Position numbers and translations under genes: made by a program. From NCBI RefSeq assembly GCF_001636295.1, contig NZ_CP014209.1:3472001-3536000 (forward strand): a DNA stretch of 64,000 nt. The letters run 5' to 3'. Below are positions 42,505 to 50,364 of the stretch, piece after piece; within the stretch, counting starts at the first letter, position 1; each line of letters opens with the position of its first letter. The notes beneath the pieces were generated by a model that saw nothing but the letters and a program-made list of their open reading frames with translations, was not told where the DNA came from and made no database searches. This DNA comes from Isoptericola dokdonensis DS-3 (GTDB lineage: Bacteria; Actinomycetota; Actinomycetes; Actinomycetales; Cellulomonadaceae).

Positions 42505-45500
42505 GTGTTCCGCCTTGCCCGCCTGTCCCTGGCGAACCGTGCCCTGGTCGCCCTGGTCACGGTCGCGATCTTCGCCTTCGGCGCGTTGAGCCTGACCTCC
42601 CTCAAGCAGGAGCTCATCCCGTCCCTCGAGCTCCCCGCGGGCATCGTGCTGGCGACCTACCCCGGCGCCTCGCCCGAGGTCGTCGAGCAGTCCGTCACCG
42701 AACCGCTCGAGGCCGCCGCGCAGACGGTCGAGGGCATCGAGTCGATCAGCTCCACCGCCTCGACCGGCGTCTCGACCACCATGGTCGAGTTCACCTACGG
42801 CACCGACATGGACGCCGCCACCCAGCGCCTCACCACCGCCGTCACCCGGGTGCAGCAGCAGCTCCCGGAGGACGTCGAGCCGCAGGTCGTCACCGGCTCC
42901 CTCGACGACCTGCCCGTCATCCAGATCGCCGCGGCCGGCGGCGACGACCTCGCGGCCCTCGCCGACGAGATCGACACCGTCCTCGTCCCCGAGCTCGAGG
43001 AGATCGACGACGTCCGCAGCGTCGCCGTCACCGGTGGCGTCGCCGACCAGGTGCTCGTCGAGGTCGACCAGGCCGAGCTCGCCGAGCAGGGCCTCACGCT
43101 CACGCAGGTCACCGACGTCCTCGCCGACTACGGCGTCGTGCTGCCCGCCGGCACCGTCACCGAGGACGGCGCGACCTACTCCCTGCAGGCCGGCACCCGC
43201 GTCGAGAGCGTCGAGGACCTCGAGGACGTGCCGCTCGTCCCGAGCGCCGACGCCTCCACCGGCGCGCCGTCCGACGACACCGCCACCGGTGGCGCCGACG
43301 CCGGCGCGACGCCCCCCGACGGTGCCGAGGACCAGGCCGCGACCGGTGGCACCACCGGCGCGACGCCGTCCGAGGGCGGCGCCGGCACCGACGTGACCGG
43401 CCTGCCCGACGCCAACGCGCCCCCCGCCCTGCCGGAGCCCGTGCGTCTCGGCGACGTCGCCGAGATCACCGTCGAGCCCACCGAGGCCACGTCCTTCTCC
43501 CGCCTGGACGGCGAGCCGTCCCTCGGCATCGCCATCACCAAGACCCCGCAGGGCAACACCGTCGAGGTGTCGCACGCCGTGCAGGACGTCATCGCCGACA
43601 ACTCCGCCGAGCTCGACGAGGCCGGCATCACCACGGCCGTCGTGTTCGACCAGGCGCCGTTCATCGAGGAGTCCATCGAGGGCCTCGCCACCGAGGGCGG
43701 CCTCGGGCTCGTCTTCGCGATCCTCATCATCCTGGTGTTCCTGCTGTCCGTGCGGGCCACGCTCGTCTCCGCGGTGTCGATCCCGCTGTCGCTCGCGACG
43801 GCCTTCCTCGTCATGCAGACGACCGGCTACACGCTGAACATCCTCACGCTCGCCGCGCTGACGATCTCCATCGGTCGCGTGGTCGACGACGCGATCGTCG
43901 TCATCGAGAACATCAAGCGGCACCTGTCGTACGGCGAGGACAAGTCGCAGGCCATCCTCACGGCCGTGCGCGAGGTCGGTGGCGCCATCGCCGCGTCCAC
44001 CATCTGCACCGTCGCGGTGTTCCTGCCGCTCGGTCTCGTGTCCGGCATGACGGGCGAGCTGTTCCGCCCGTTCGCCTTCACCGTCGCCATCGCGATGCTC
44101 GCGTCGCTGCTCGTCGCGCTGACCATCGTCCCGGTGCTCGCGTACTGGTTCGTCAAGCCGCCGAAGGGCGCCGCCGAGGCGACCGACGGCGGGGCGTCCA
44201 TCCGTGAGGCCGCCGAGGCCAAGGAGCGCCGCGGTCTCTGGCAGCGCGCGTACGTGCCGAGCCTCGGCGCCGCGCTGCGGCACCCGTGGATCGCCGTCCT
44301 GCTGGCCGTCGGTATCCTCGCGGGCACCCTCGCCCTGGTGCCGCGCCTCGAGACGAACTTCATCGGGGACTCCGGCCAGGACACCGTGACCGTCACCCAG
44401 ACCTTCGGTGACGAGACCTCGCTCGCCGCGCAGGACGACGCCGCCCGCGAGATGGAGGAGACGATCGCCGCCGTCGACGGCGTCCGGACCGTCCAGACCA
44501 CCGTCGGCACCGCCGACGCCGCCCAGGCCGCGTTCTTCGGCGGGGGCGGGGCGTCCGCGACGTTCTCGGTCACCCTCGACGAGGACGCCGACGGTGTCGC
44601 CGTGCAGGACGACGTCCGTGCCGCCGCCGAGGGGCTCGCCGACGAGGGCCCGACGACGGACGTGTCCGTCGCGGGCGGGGACTCCGGGTTCGGGTCCAGC
44701 ACCATCGACCTCGTCGTCCGCGCCCACGACACGGAGGACCTCACCGCGGCGGCCGCCGCCGTGCAGGCCGCCGTGGCCGACCTCGACGGCGTCGCGGAGG
44801 TCGCCAACGACCTCGCGACCTCGCGGACCATCCTCCAGGTGCAGGTCGACCGGGAGGCCGCGGCCGAGGCCGGGCTCACCGAGACGCAAGTCGCCGGCAT
44901 CGTGTCCGGCACCATGAACCCCGAGCAGACCATCGGCGAGGTCGACCTCGGCGAGGGCCCCCTCGAGGTGGTCGTCGTGTCCGGCGGGGCCCCCGCCACC
45001 GTCGCGGAGATCGAGGACATCGAGATCCCCACCGCCACGGGTCTCGTCCCGCTGACGGACGTCGCCGCCGTGGAGGAGGTCGACACCCCGGCCTCGATCA
45101 GCCGCGTCGACGGGGAGCGGTCCGCGACCGTGTCCATCACCCCGGACGCGCAGGACATCGGCACCCTGAGCACCCAGGTGACCACCGCCGTCGACGGGGT
45201 CGAGCTGCCCGCCGGCGCGTCCGTCGAGGTGGGCGGTGTCGCCGCCGACCAGGAGGAGGCGTTCGCCGACCTCGGGCTGGCCCTGCTCGCCGCGATCGCG
45301 ATCGTCTACCTGATCATGGTCGCGACGTTCAAGTCGCTCGTGCAGCCGCTGCTCCTGCTCGTCTCGGTGCCGCTGTCGGTCACCGGCGCGCTGGTGGCGC
45401 TGCTCGTCACGAACACCCCGCTCGGCGTCGCCGCCCTCATCGGGGCGCTGATGCTCGTCGGCATCGTGGTGTCCAACGCCATCGTGCTCATCGACCTCAT

Positions 45501-45861
45501 CAACCAGTACCGCCACCAGGGGCGCGGGCTCGACGAGGCCGTGCGCGAGGGCGCCCGCAAGCGTCTGCGCCCCATCGTGATGACGGCGCTCGCCACCATC
45601 GGCGCGCTCACGCCGATGGCGCTCGGCCTCACCGGCGGCGGGGCGTTCATTTCCCAGCCGCTGGCGCTGGTCGTCATCGGCGGCCTGGTGTCGTCCACCC
45701 TGCTCACGCTGCTCGTCGTGCCCGCGCTGTACGTGCTGGTCGAGGGCCGCAAGGACCGCAAGGCCGCGCGGCGCGAGAAGCGTGCGGCGAAGCGGGAGGC
45801 GCGCGCCGTCGAGCAGCGCGACCGCGAGGCCGCCCGCGAGGCCAGCCGCGCGCAGGGCTGA
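42505..45861 (+). CDS. RND-superfamily efflux transporter (HAE1-like)
   Basis: 1118 residues with twelve membrane helices in two halves. SLANRALVALVTVAIFAFGA, YPGASPEVVEQSVTEPLE, NILTLAALTISIGRVVDDAI and VPVLAYWFVKP in the first half, and GVAALIGALMLVGIVVSNAI and RPIVMTALATIGALTPMALG in the second match HAE1/SwrC-type proton-driven pumps. Two Asp of helix 4 (VVDDAI) would carry protons. About 65 residues of Ala/Thr/Gly/Asp-rich sequence interrupt the first outer domain (about residues 247-315), unusual for the family. GTG 42505 has GGAG at good spacing. Substrate unknown; in a single-membrane cell it acts without TolC. Confidence 0.9.
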   Translation: MFRLARLSLANRALVALVTVAIFAFGALSLTSLKQELIPSLELPAGIVLATYPGASPEVVEQSVTEPLEAAAQTVEGIESISSTASTGVSTTMVEFTYGTDMDAATQRLTTAVTRVQQQLPEDVEPQVVTGSLDDLPVIQIAAAGGDDLAALADEIDTVLVPELEEIDDVRSVAVTGGVADQVLVEVDQAELAEQGLTLTQVTDVLADYGVVLPAGTVTEDGATYSLQAGTRVESVEDLEDVPLVPSADASTGAPSDDTATGGADAGATPPDGAEDQAATGGTTGATPSEGGAGTDVTGLPDANAPPALPEPVRLGDVAEITVEPTEATSFSRLDGEPSLGIAITKTPQGNTVEVSHAVQDVIADNSAELDEAGITTAVVFDQAPFIEESIEGLATEGGLGLVFAILIILVFLLSVRATLVSAVSIPLSLATAFLVMQTTGYTLNILTLAALTISIGRVVDDAIVVIENIKRHLSYGEDKSQAILTAVREVGGAIAASTICTVAVFLPLGLVSGMTGELFRPFAFTVAIAMLASLLVALTIVPVLAYWFVKPPKGAAEATDGGASIREAAEAKERRGLWQRAYVPSLGAALRHPWIAVLLAVGILAGTLALVPRLETNFIGDSGQDTVTVTQTFGDETSLAAQDDAAREMEETIAAVDGVRTVQTTVGTADAAQAAFFGGGGASATFSVTLDEDADGVAVQDDVRAAAEGLADEGPTTDVSVAGGDSGFGSSTIDLVVRAHDTEDLTAAAAAVQAAVADLDGVAEVANDLATSRTILQVQVDREAAAEAGLTETQVAGIVSGTMNPEQTIGEVDLGEGPLEVVVVSGGAPATVAEIEDIEIPTATGLVPLTDVAAVEEVDTPASISRVDGERSATVSITPDAQDIGTLSTQVTTAVDGVELPAGASVEVGGVAADQEEAFADLGLALLAAIAIVYLIMVATFKSLVQPLLLLVSVPLSVTGALVALLVTNTPLGVAALIGALMLVGIVVSNAIVLIDLINQYRHQGRGLDEAVREGARKRLRPIVMTALATIGALTPMALGLTGGGAFISQPLALVVIGGLVSSTLLTLLVVPALYVLVEGRKDRKAARREKRAAKREARAVEQRDREAAREASRAQG

Positions 45862-45872
45862 TCACGACCGGA

Positions 45873-45930
45873 TCGGCAGGACGTACCCGGTTCGGCAGTC
45901 GCAGCTGCCGAACCGGGTACGTCCTGCCGA
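45873..45930. terminator. Perfect 26-bp inverted repeat after the RND gene
   Basis: 45873-45898 pairs perfectly with 45905-45930 around a 6-nt loop. It starts 11 nt after the stop. No T tract. Confidence 0.8.
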
Positions 45931-45982
45931 ACGGGCGGGGGCGCGTGACGTCGGGAACCTGACGGGGGCGTCCTGCGTTGCC

Positions 45983-45988
45983 TAGGAT
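45983..45988 (+). promoter_or_regulatory. -10 box of the BI-1 gene
   Basis: TAGGAT, giving a leader of about 75 nt that ends AGGAGGAGCTC before ATG 46069. Confidence 0.45.
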
Positions 45989-46068
45989 GGATTCACGGCC
46001 AGCGACCCGGCCCTGTCCCCACGACGACCCGTCGTCGGGCATCCGGACGCCGCGACCAGGAGGAGCTC

Positions 46069-46908
46069 ATGAGCAACCCCGTGTTCTCGAACAGCAACGT
46101 GTTCGGCGAGCCCCGCCGCAACGCGCCCGGCGGTACCACCACGGCGCCGCCGCAGTACGGGCAGTACGGCCAGCAGGGTGCGCAGGCCGCGGACGCCGCG
46201 ACGCTGCAGAACATGTACGAGGCACCGGCGGCCACCCCCGTCGACACCCGCCGCATGACCTACACGGACGTCATCATGAAGACGGCCGGGCAGTTCGCGC
46301 TGCTCGTCGTCATGGCGGCGGTCAGCTGGACGCTCGTGGACACCGTCCCGATGCTGTGGGTCGGCGGCATGATCGTGGGCCTCGTGCTGGGCCTGGTCAA
46401 CGCGTTCAAGAAGAACCCGAGCCCGCTGCTCATCTCCCTGTACTCGATTGCACAGGGCGCGTTCCTCGGCGGCATCTCCGCCTTCTACGAGGCGCAGTTC
46501 GACGGCATCGTGCTCCAGGCCGTCCTGGCGACGTTCTCCGTGTTCGGTGTCGCGCTGGCGCTGTTCAGCTCCGGCAAGGTGCGCGTCACCCCGAAGTTCA
46601 CACGCTTCCTGCTCATCGGCATGCTCGGCTACCTCGTCTTCTCGCTGCTCAACATGATCCTCGTGTGGACCGGCGTCCTCGAGGGCTGGGGCATGCGCGG
46701 CGGCACGCTGGGCATCGTCATCGGCATCGTCGCGGTCGTCCTCGCGTCGATGTCGCTCATCATGGACTTCGACTCCATCCAGCGCGGCGTCGAGGGCGGT
46801 GCCCCGGCCAAGTACGCCTGGTCCGCGGCGTTCGGTCTCATGGTCACGCTCATCTGGCTGTACCTCGAGCTTCTGCGCCTCATCGCGATCCTGCGCGGCA
46901 GCGAGTGA
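46069..46908 (+). CDS. Bax inhibitor-1/YccA family membrane protein
   Basis: 279 residues. A Gly/Tyr/Gln-rich cytoplasmic N-terminus (about 60, APPQYGQYGQQG) precedes seven membrane helices. IAQGAFLGGISAFYEA and MDFDSIQRGVEGGAPAKYAW with the paired acidic residues near the last helices match BI-1/YetJ proteins, which act as pH-sensitive calcium leak channels. AGGAGG lies before the ATG. It is followed by a 22-bp terminator and a 20-bp-repeat array. Confidence 0.9.
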   Translation: MSNPVFSNSNVFGEPRRNAPGGTTTAPPQYGQYGQQGAQAADAATLQNMYEAPAATPVDTRRMTYTDVIMKTAGQFALLVVMAAVSWTLVDTVPMLWVGGMIVGLVLGLVNAFKKNPSPLLISLYSIAQGAFLGGISAFYEAQFDGIVLQAVLATFSVFGVALALFSSGKVRVTPKFTRFLLIGMLGYLVFSLLNMILVWTGVLEGWGMRGGTLGIVIGIVAVVLASMSLIMDFDSIQRGVEGGAPAKYAWSAAFGLMVTLIWLYLELLRLIAILRGSE

Positions 46909-46938
46909 CCCACGGCGCCTGAGCGCGCCACCCGGTCC

Positions 46939-46986
46939 ACGACGACGGCCGGGCACCTTCCCGCGAAGGTGCCCGGCCGTCGTCGT
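46939..46986. terminator. Perfect 22-bp inverted repeat after the BI-1 gene
   Basis: 46939-46960 pairs perfectly with 46965-46986 around CCGC. It contains the same GACGGCCGG..ACCTTC..GG theme as the enolase terminator. Confidence 0.8.
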
Positions 46987-46994
46987 CGTCCCGC

Positions 46995-47094
46995 GAGTCA
47001 GCGCAGACCGTGCCGAGTCAGCGCGGGCGGCCGCGAGTCAGCGCGGAAGCTGCCGAGTCAGCGCGGGTGGTCGCGAGTCAGCGCAGGACGACGT
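46995..47094 (+). repeat. 20-bp-period GAGTCAGCGC array, forward, 5 units
   Basis: GAGTCAGCGC starts at 46995, 47015, 47035, 47055 and 47075, exactly 20 bp apart, each followed by ten variable bases. The ten-base core is identical in all five. Confidence 0.95.
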
Positions 47095-47118
47095 CAAGAC
47101 ACCGGACGTGACGATGAA

Positions 47119-47213
47119 GGACGTCGGGGGGTGCCGCGCGCCGTCGTCAAACCCGAAGTGGAGCGCCCCCTGGGGCGCGTGAACGCGACGACGCGCGGCA
47201 CCCCCCGACGTCC
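47119..47213 (+). repeat. Structured element with conserved 49-nt core, copy A
   Basis: Outer arms 47119-47140 and 47192-47213 are perfect 22-bp complements; one C.A mismatch and five more pairs extend the stem to the core at 47142-47190. The core has CCCGAAGTGGAG, an inner 7-bp hairpin around CT (47163-47178) and GTGAACG. Copy B at 54168-54266 shares 43 of 49 core bases but none of the outer arms. It lies midway between the forward and inverted 20-bp arrays. Confidence 0.85.
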
Positions 47214-47227
47214 GGACTCCCTGCGCG

Positions 47228-47318
47228 CGCTGACTGGCGCCGGACAGTGCTGACTCGCGACGGCATGCGCTGACTCGCGCCGGACAGTGCTGACTCGCGC
47301 CGGACACTGCTGACTCGG
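47228..47318 (-). repeat. 20-bp-period array, inverted, 5 units
   Basis: CTGACT cores start at 47230, 47250, 47270, 47290 and 47310. This is the inverted partner of the 46995 array. Confidence 0.93.
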
Positions 47319-49235
47319 CTACGAGCGGTGCGGGACGCGGAACGACCGGTGGTCGGTGGGCTCGGACTCGGCGCGGATGACGTGCATGACGGCGTTGATG
47401 AGGGCCAGGTGCGTGAACGCCTGCGGGAAGTTGCCGAGGTGGCGGCCGGTGTGCGGGTCGATCTCCTCGGCGTACAGGTTGAGCGTGGACGCGAAGGACA
47501 GCAGCCGCTCGCACAGCGACCGGGCGCGGTCGATCTCGCCGATCTCGCACAGCGCGGACACGAGCCAGAAGGAGCAGATGGTGAAGGTGCCCTCCTCGCC
47601 GGACAGCCCGTCGTCGGTCTCCTCGACGCGGTAGCGCAGCACGAGGCCTTCCTCGGTGAGCTCGTCGGCGACGGCGAGCACCGTGGCGCGCACGCGTTCG
47701 TCGTCGGGCGGGAGGAACCGCAGGAGCGGCACGAGCAGCAGCGACGCGTCGAGGGCGTCGTCGCCGTAGCGCTGCGTGAACACGCCGCGCTCGTCGACAC
47801 CCTTGGCGCAGATGTCGGCGTGGATCTCGTCGGCGAGCTTCTGCCACTGCTCGGCGAAGTCGGGCTCGTCGTAGAGGCGGGCGAGCCGGGCGCCGCGGTC
47901 GAGCGCCACCCAGCACATGAGCTTCGACGACGTGAAGTGCTGCGGCTCGCCCCGCACCTCCCAGATGCCGCGGTCGGGCAGGTGCCAGTGCTTGGCGGCC
48001 TCCTCGACCTGCCGCTTGAGCACGGGCCAGAGCGCCTCGGGGAGCTGTTCGCGGTTGCGGGTGTGCAGGTAGACGGAGTCGAGGACGGCGCCCCAGACGT
48101 CGTGCTGGCGCTGGTCGTAGGCGCCGTTGCCGACGCGGACGGGTCGGGCGCCCTCGTAGCCGGTGAGGTGATCGAGCTCGGACTCGGTGAGGTCTTCCTC
48201 GCCGCCGACGCCGTACATGATCTGGAGCCGCTTGTTGTCCCGGCAGGCGTCGAGGATGAAGGCGAAGAAGTCGTTCGCCTCGCGGTCCAGCCCGAGGGTG
48301 TACAGGCCCCAGAGCGCGAAGGTGGAGTCGCGGATCCAGGCGTACCGGTAGTCCCAGTTGCGTTCGCCGCCGGGGGTCTCGGGCAGCGAGGTCGTGGCGG
48401 CGGCGAGCAGGGCGCCGGTGGGGGCGTAGGTCAGGCCCTTGAGGGTGAGCGCGGACCGCTGCAGGTAGATGCGCCACGGGTGGTCGGGGAACGTGCCCTG
48501 CGTGATCCAGTCGCGCCAGTACTGCTCGGTGCGCCACATCTTCTCGACGGCCTCCGCCCACGACGACGGCGCGGGCAGGCTCGACCAGGACAGCGCGACG
48601 AAGTGGGTGTCGCCCTCCTCGAGCCGGGTGCGGGCCTGGACGCGCCGCCCTTCGAGGCCGAACCGCAGCGACGAGTCGAGCCGCAGGTCCGGGTTCGCCG
48701 GTCCGGTGCGGGCGACCATCGTCGAGTAGCCGTCTCCGACGTACTCCCAGTCCGCCTCGCCGCGCGCGTAGTCGGGCATGGGGGAGCAGGCGACCTCGAG
48801 GTCGACGGTGCCGGACACGCACTTCACGGTGCGGAGCAGCACGTGCTCGGCGTCGTGGTCGGTGGGGGTGCGCTTGTGGGTGCCGGAGCGTTCGTGGACG
48901 TCGTGCCACGGCCCCATGACCATGGCGTCCCGGACGACGAGCCAGCCGGTGGACGTCTGCCAGGTGGTCTCGAGGATGAGGGTGCCGGGCAGGTAGCGGC
49001 GGGCGACGGGGACGCGCACGCCGTGCGGTCCGACGCGGAAGTGGCCCGCGCCGCGGTCGAGGATCGCGGAGAAGATGCTGGCGGAGTCGGGCCGCGGCAC
49101 GCACATCCACTCGATCGCGCCGCTCGGGGCGACCAGGGCGTTCGTCTCGCAGTCGGACAGGAAGGCGTAGTCCGCGATCGACGGGAAGGTGCTGCGTCCG
49201 TCGGGGCGGGGCGGTGCCTGGAAGTCGAGCGTCAT
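47319..49235 (-). CDS. Glycoside hydrolase family 15 protein (glucoamylase/trehalase-like)
   Basis: 638 residues. An N-terminal beta-sandwich (SIADYAFLSDCETNALVAPS, SIEWMCVPRPDSASIF-like block) is followed by an alpha/alpha barrel: NWDYRYAWIRDSTFALWGLY, VGNGAYDQRQHDVWGAVLDS and GVFTQRYGDDALDASLLLVP are typical of the bacterial GH15 group that includes mycobacterial trehalase. No signal peptide, so it acts in the cytoplasm on trehalose or glucans. CAGGCT lies six bases before ATG 49235 on the minus strand, so probably leaderless. Confidence 0.9.
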   Translation of the reverse strand: MTLDFQAPPRPDGRSTFPSIADYAFLSDCETNALVAPSGAIEWMCVPRPDSASIFSAILDRGAGHFRVGPHGVRVPVARRYLPGTLILETTWQTSTGWLVVRDAMVMGPWHDVHERSGTHKRTPTDHDAEHVLLRTVKCVSGTVDLEVACSPMPDYARGEADWEYVGDGYSTMVARTGPANPDLRLDSSLRFGLEGRRVQARTRLEEGDTHFVALSWSSLPAPSSWAEAVEKMWRTEQYWRDWITQGTFPDHPWRIYLQRSALTLKGLTYAPTGALLAAATTSLPETPGGERNWDYRYAWIRDSTFALWGLYTLGLDREANDFFAFILDACRDNKRLQIMYGVGGEEDLTESELDHLTGYEGARPVRVGNGAYDQRQHDVWGAVLDSVYLHTRNREQLPEALWPVLKRQVEEAAKHWHLPDRGIWEVRGEPQHFTSSKLMCWVALDRGARLARLYDEPDFAEQWQKLADEIHADICAKGVDERGVFTQRYGDDALDASLLLVPLLRFLPPDDERVRATVLAVADELTEEGLVLRYRVEETDDGLSGEEGTFTICSFWLVSALCEIGEIDRARSLCERLLSFASTLNLYAEEIDPHTGRHLGNFPQAFTHLALINAVMHVIRAESEPTDHRSFRVPHRS

Positions 49236-49389
49236 GGGAACAGCCTGCGTCGTCCGGGCCCCTGGGCGCCAGCCGCTGACGGCGGCTTCGGCGAAGTTTC
49301 ACACGCTGGTGACGTGGCGTGCCGGTGCGCGCCCGCCGGCCGGTCCCCGCGGCCCCCGGACGCCGCCGTCGGAAGAAGTTCTCGGCACG

Positions 49390-49416
49390 TGTCGATCCGG
49401 CGGTTTCCCGTTCGAC
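49390..49416 (+). promoter_or_regulatory. ECF42-type promoter of the DGPF operon
   Basis: TGTCGA at 49390-49395, a 17-nt gap and CGAC at 49413-49416. Published ECF42 target promoters have TGTCGA at -35 and CGA/TC-type -10 boxes, so the sigma factor encoded downstream probably drives its own operon. Confidence 0.65.
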
Positions 49417-49467
49417 CTGGGGGTGAGAGGGTCCGATCAGGGACCTTCACCGACGAGGGAGACGATC

Positions 49468-49896
49468 GTGACGAAGTACATGCTGATCATGCGCGCCACC
49501 GACGAGGGTCAGGAGGCGTTCGAGAGCTCGGGCCTCAGCTTCGACGACCTGCTCACGATGATGGGCCGCTACAACGAGGAGCTCATCCAGGCCGGGGTGC
49601 TGGTCGCGGCGGAGGGCCTCGACGACGCGTCCCAGGGCGTCGTCGTCGACTACTCGACCGAGGAGCCGACCGTCACGGACGGCCCGTACGGGGAGACGAA
49701 GGAGCTGTTCAACGGCTACTGGATCCTCGACGTCGCGTCGATCGACGAGGCCGTGGCCTGGGCGAAGAAGGCCCCGATGTCGGGCCCGGGCATCAAGGCG
49801 GAGATCCGCCGCATCCCGTCGATCGACGAGTTCCCGGCCGACAACGAGTACGTGCGCCGCGAGCGGGCCTGGCGCGAGCGCACCGGCCAGCTCTGA
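49468..49896 (+). CDS. YCII/DGPF-domain protein, copy 1
   Basis: 142 residues of the YCII-related family. MTKYMLIMRATDEGQEAFES opens the ferredoxin-like fold, and TDGPYGETKELFNGYWILDV carries the DGPF signature (DGPY here) with ETKE. Such proteins are the conserved partners of ECF42 sigma factors; their biochemical function is unknown. GTG 49468 has GAGGGAG upstream. It and the next gene are tandem paralogues encoded 45 nt apart, with the sigma factor next. Confidence 0.9.
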   Translation: MTKYMLIMRATDEGQEAFESSGLSFDDLLTMMGRYNEELIQAGVLVAAEGLDDASQGVVVDYSTEEPTVTDGPYGETKELFNGYWILDVASIDEAVAWAKKAPMSGPGIKAEIRRIPSIDEFPADNEYVRRERAWRERTGQL

Positions 49897-49941
49897 GCAC
49901 ACCCCACCCACCACCGACGCACGGACGACGAGGAGACGATC

Positions 49942-50364
49942 ATGGCGAAGTACATGCTGATCATGCGTGGCACCGACGAGGGCAGGGCCGACTACGAGGA
50001 GATGGACTTCTCCGAGGTCATCGCCGCGATGGGCCGTTACAACGAGCAGATGATGGACGCGGGGGTGCTGTCCGCCGGCGAGGGCCTGGCGGACGCCGCC
50101 GAGGGCGCCGTCGTGGACTTCTCCGGCGAGACGCCGGTCGTCAGCGACGGCCCGTACGGGGAGACGAAGGAGCTGTTCAACGGCTTCTGGATCCTCGACG
50201 TCGCGTCGCAGGACGAGGCGCTCGAGTGGGCCAAGCGCGCCCCGCTGTCCGGGCCGGGCACCAAGCTCGAGGTGCGGCGCGTCCACGGGCCGGAGGACTT
50301 CCCGGCCGACGACGAGTGGATCGTCAAGGAGAAGCAGTGGCGGGCGGAGCTGGGCACCGAGTGA
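49942..50364 (+). CDS. YCII/DGPF-domain protein, copy 2
   Basis: 140 residues, paralogue of the preceding gene: AKYMLIMRGTDEGRADYEEM and SDGPYGETKELFNGFWILDV, with EVRRVHGPEDFPADDEW at the end. GAGGAGACG lies before ATG 49942. Its TGA overlaps the GTG of the sigma-factor gene (GTGA 50361-50364), so the pair are translationally coupled. Confidence 0.9.
   Translation: MAKYMLIMRGTDEGRADYEEMDFSEVIAAMGRYNEQMMDAGVLSAGEGLADAAEGAVVDFSGETPVVSDGPYGETKELFNGFWILDVASQDEALEWAKRAPLSGPGTKLEVRRVHGPEDFPADDEWIVKEKQWRAELGTE

Larger units (their letters stand above)
46909..47318. other. 410-bp gene-free region
   Basis: Between the BI-1 and GH15 stops. In order it holds the BI-1 terminator, five forward 20-bp units, a structured 49-nt core element in long outer arms, and five inverted 20-bp units ending at the GH15 stop. 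No gene with a ribosome site or typical codon use is present on either strand. Confidence 0.85.

Noticed and set aside
41377..45516. 1379-codon reading of the ArsR-like frame extending through the RND gene
   Set aside because: The ATG at 42006 begins a normal 209-residue regulator; the rest is antisense to the RND exporter.
45782..45985. 67-codon frame across the end of the RND gene
   Set aside because: It reads through the 26-bp terminator hairpin; repeated peptide segments come from the inverted repeat.
47119..47213. MITE or insertion-sequence remnant
   Set aside because: No target-site duplication was evident, and the terminal arms differ completely between the two copies while the centre is conserved, the reverse of transposon ends.
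46995..47318. CRISPR array
   Set aside because: Regular repeats with variable spacers, but the core is 10 bp and the spacer 10 bp, far below CRISPR sizes, arrays face each other in both orientations, and no cas gene is present.
47328..50360. Long upstream extension of the sigma-factor frame
   Set aside because: It would run antisense to the GH15 gene and through two DGPF genes; the GTGA overlap at 50361 gives a normal ECF42 start.
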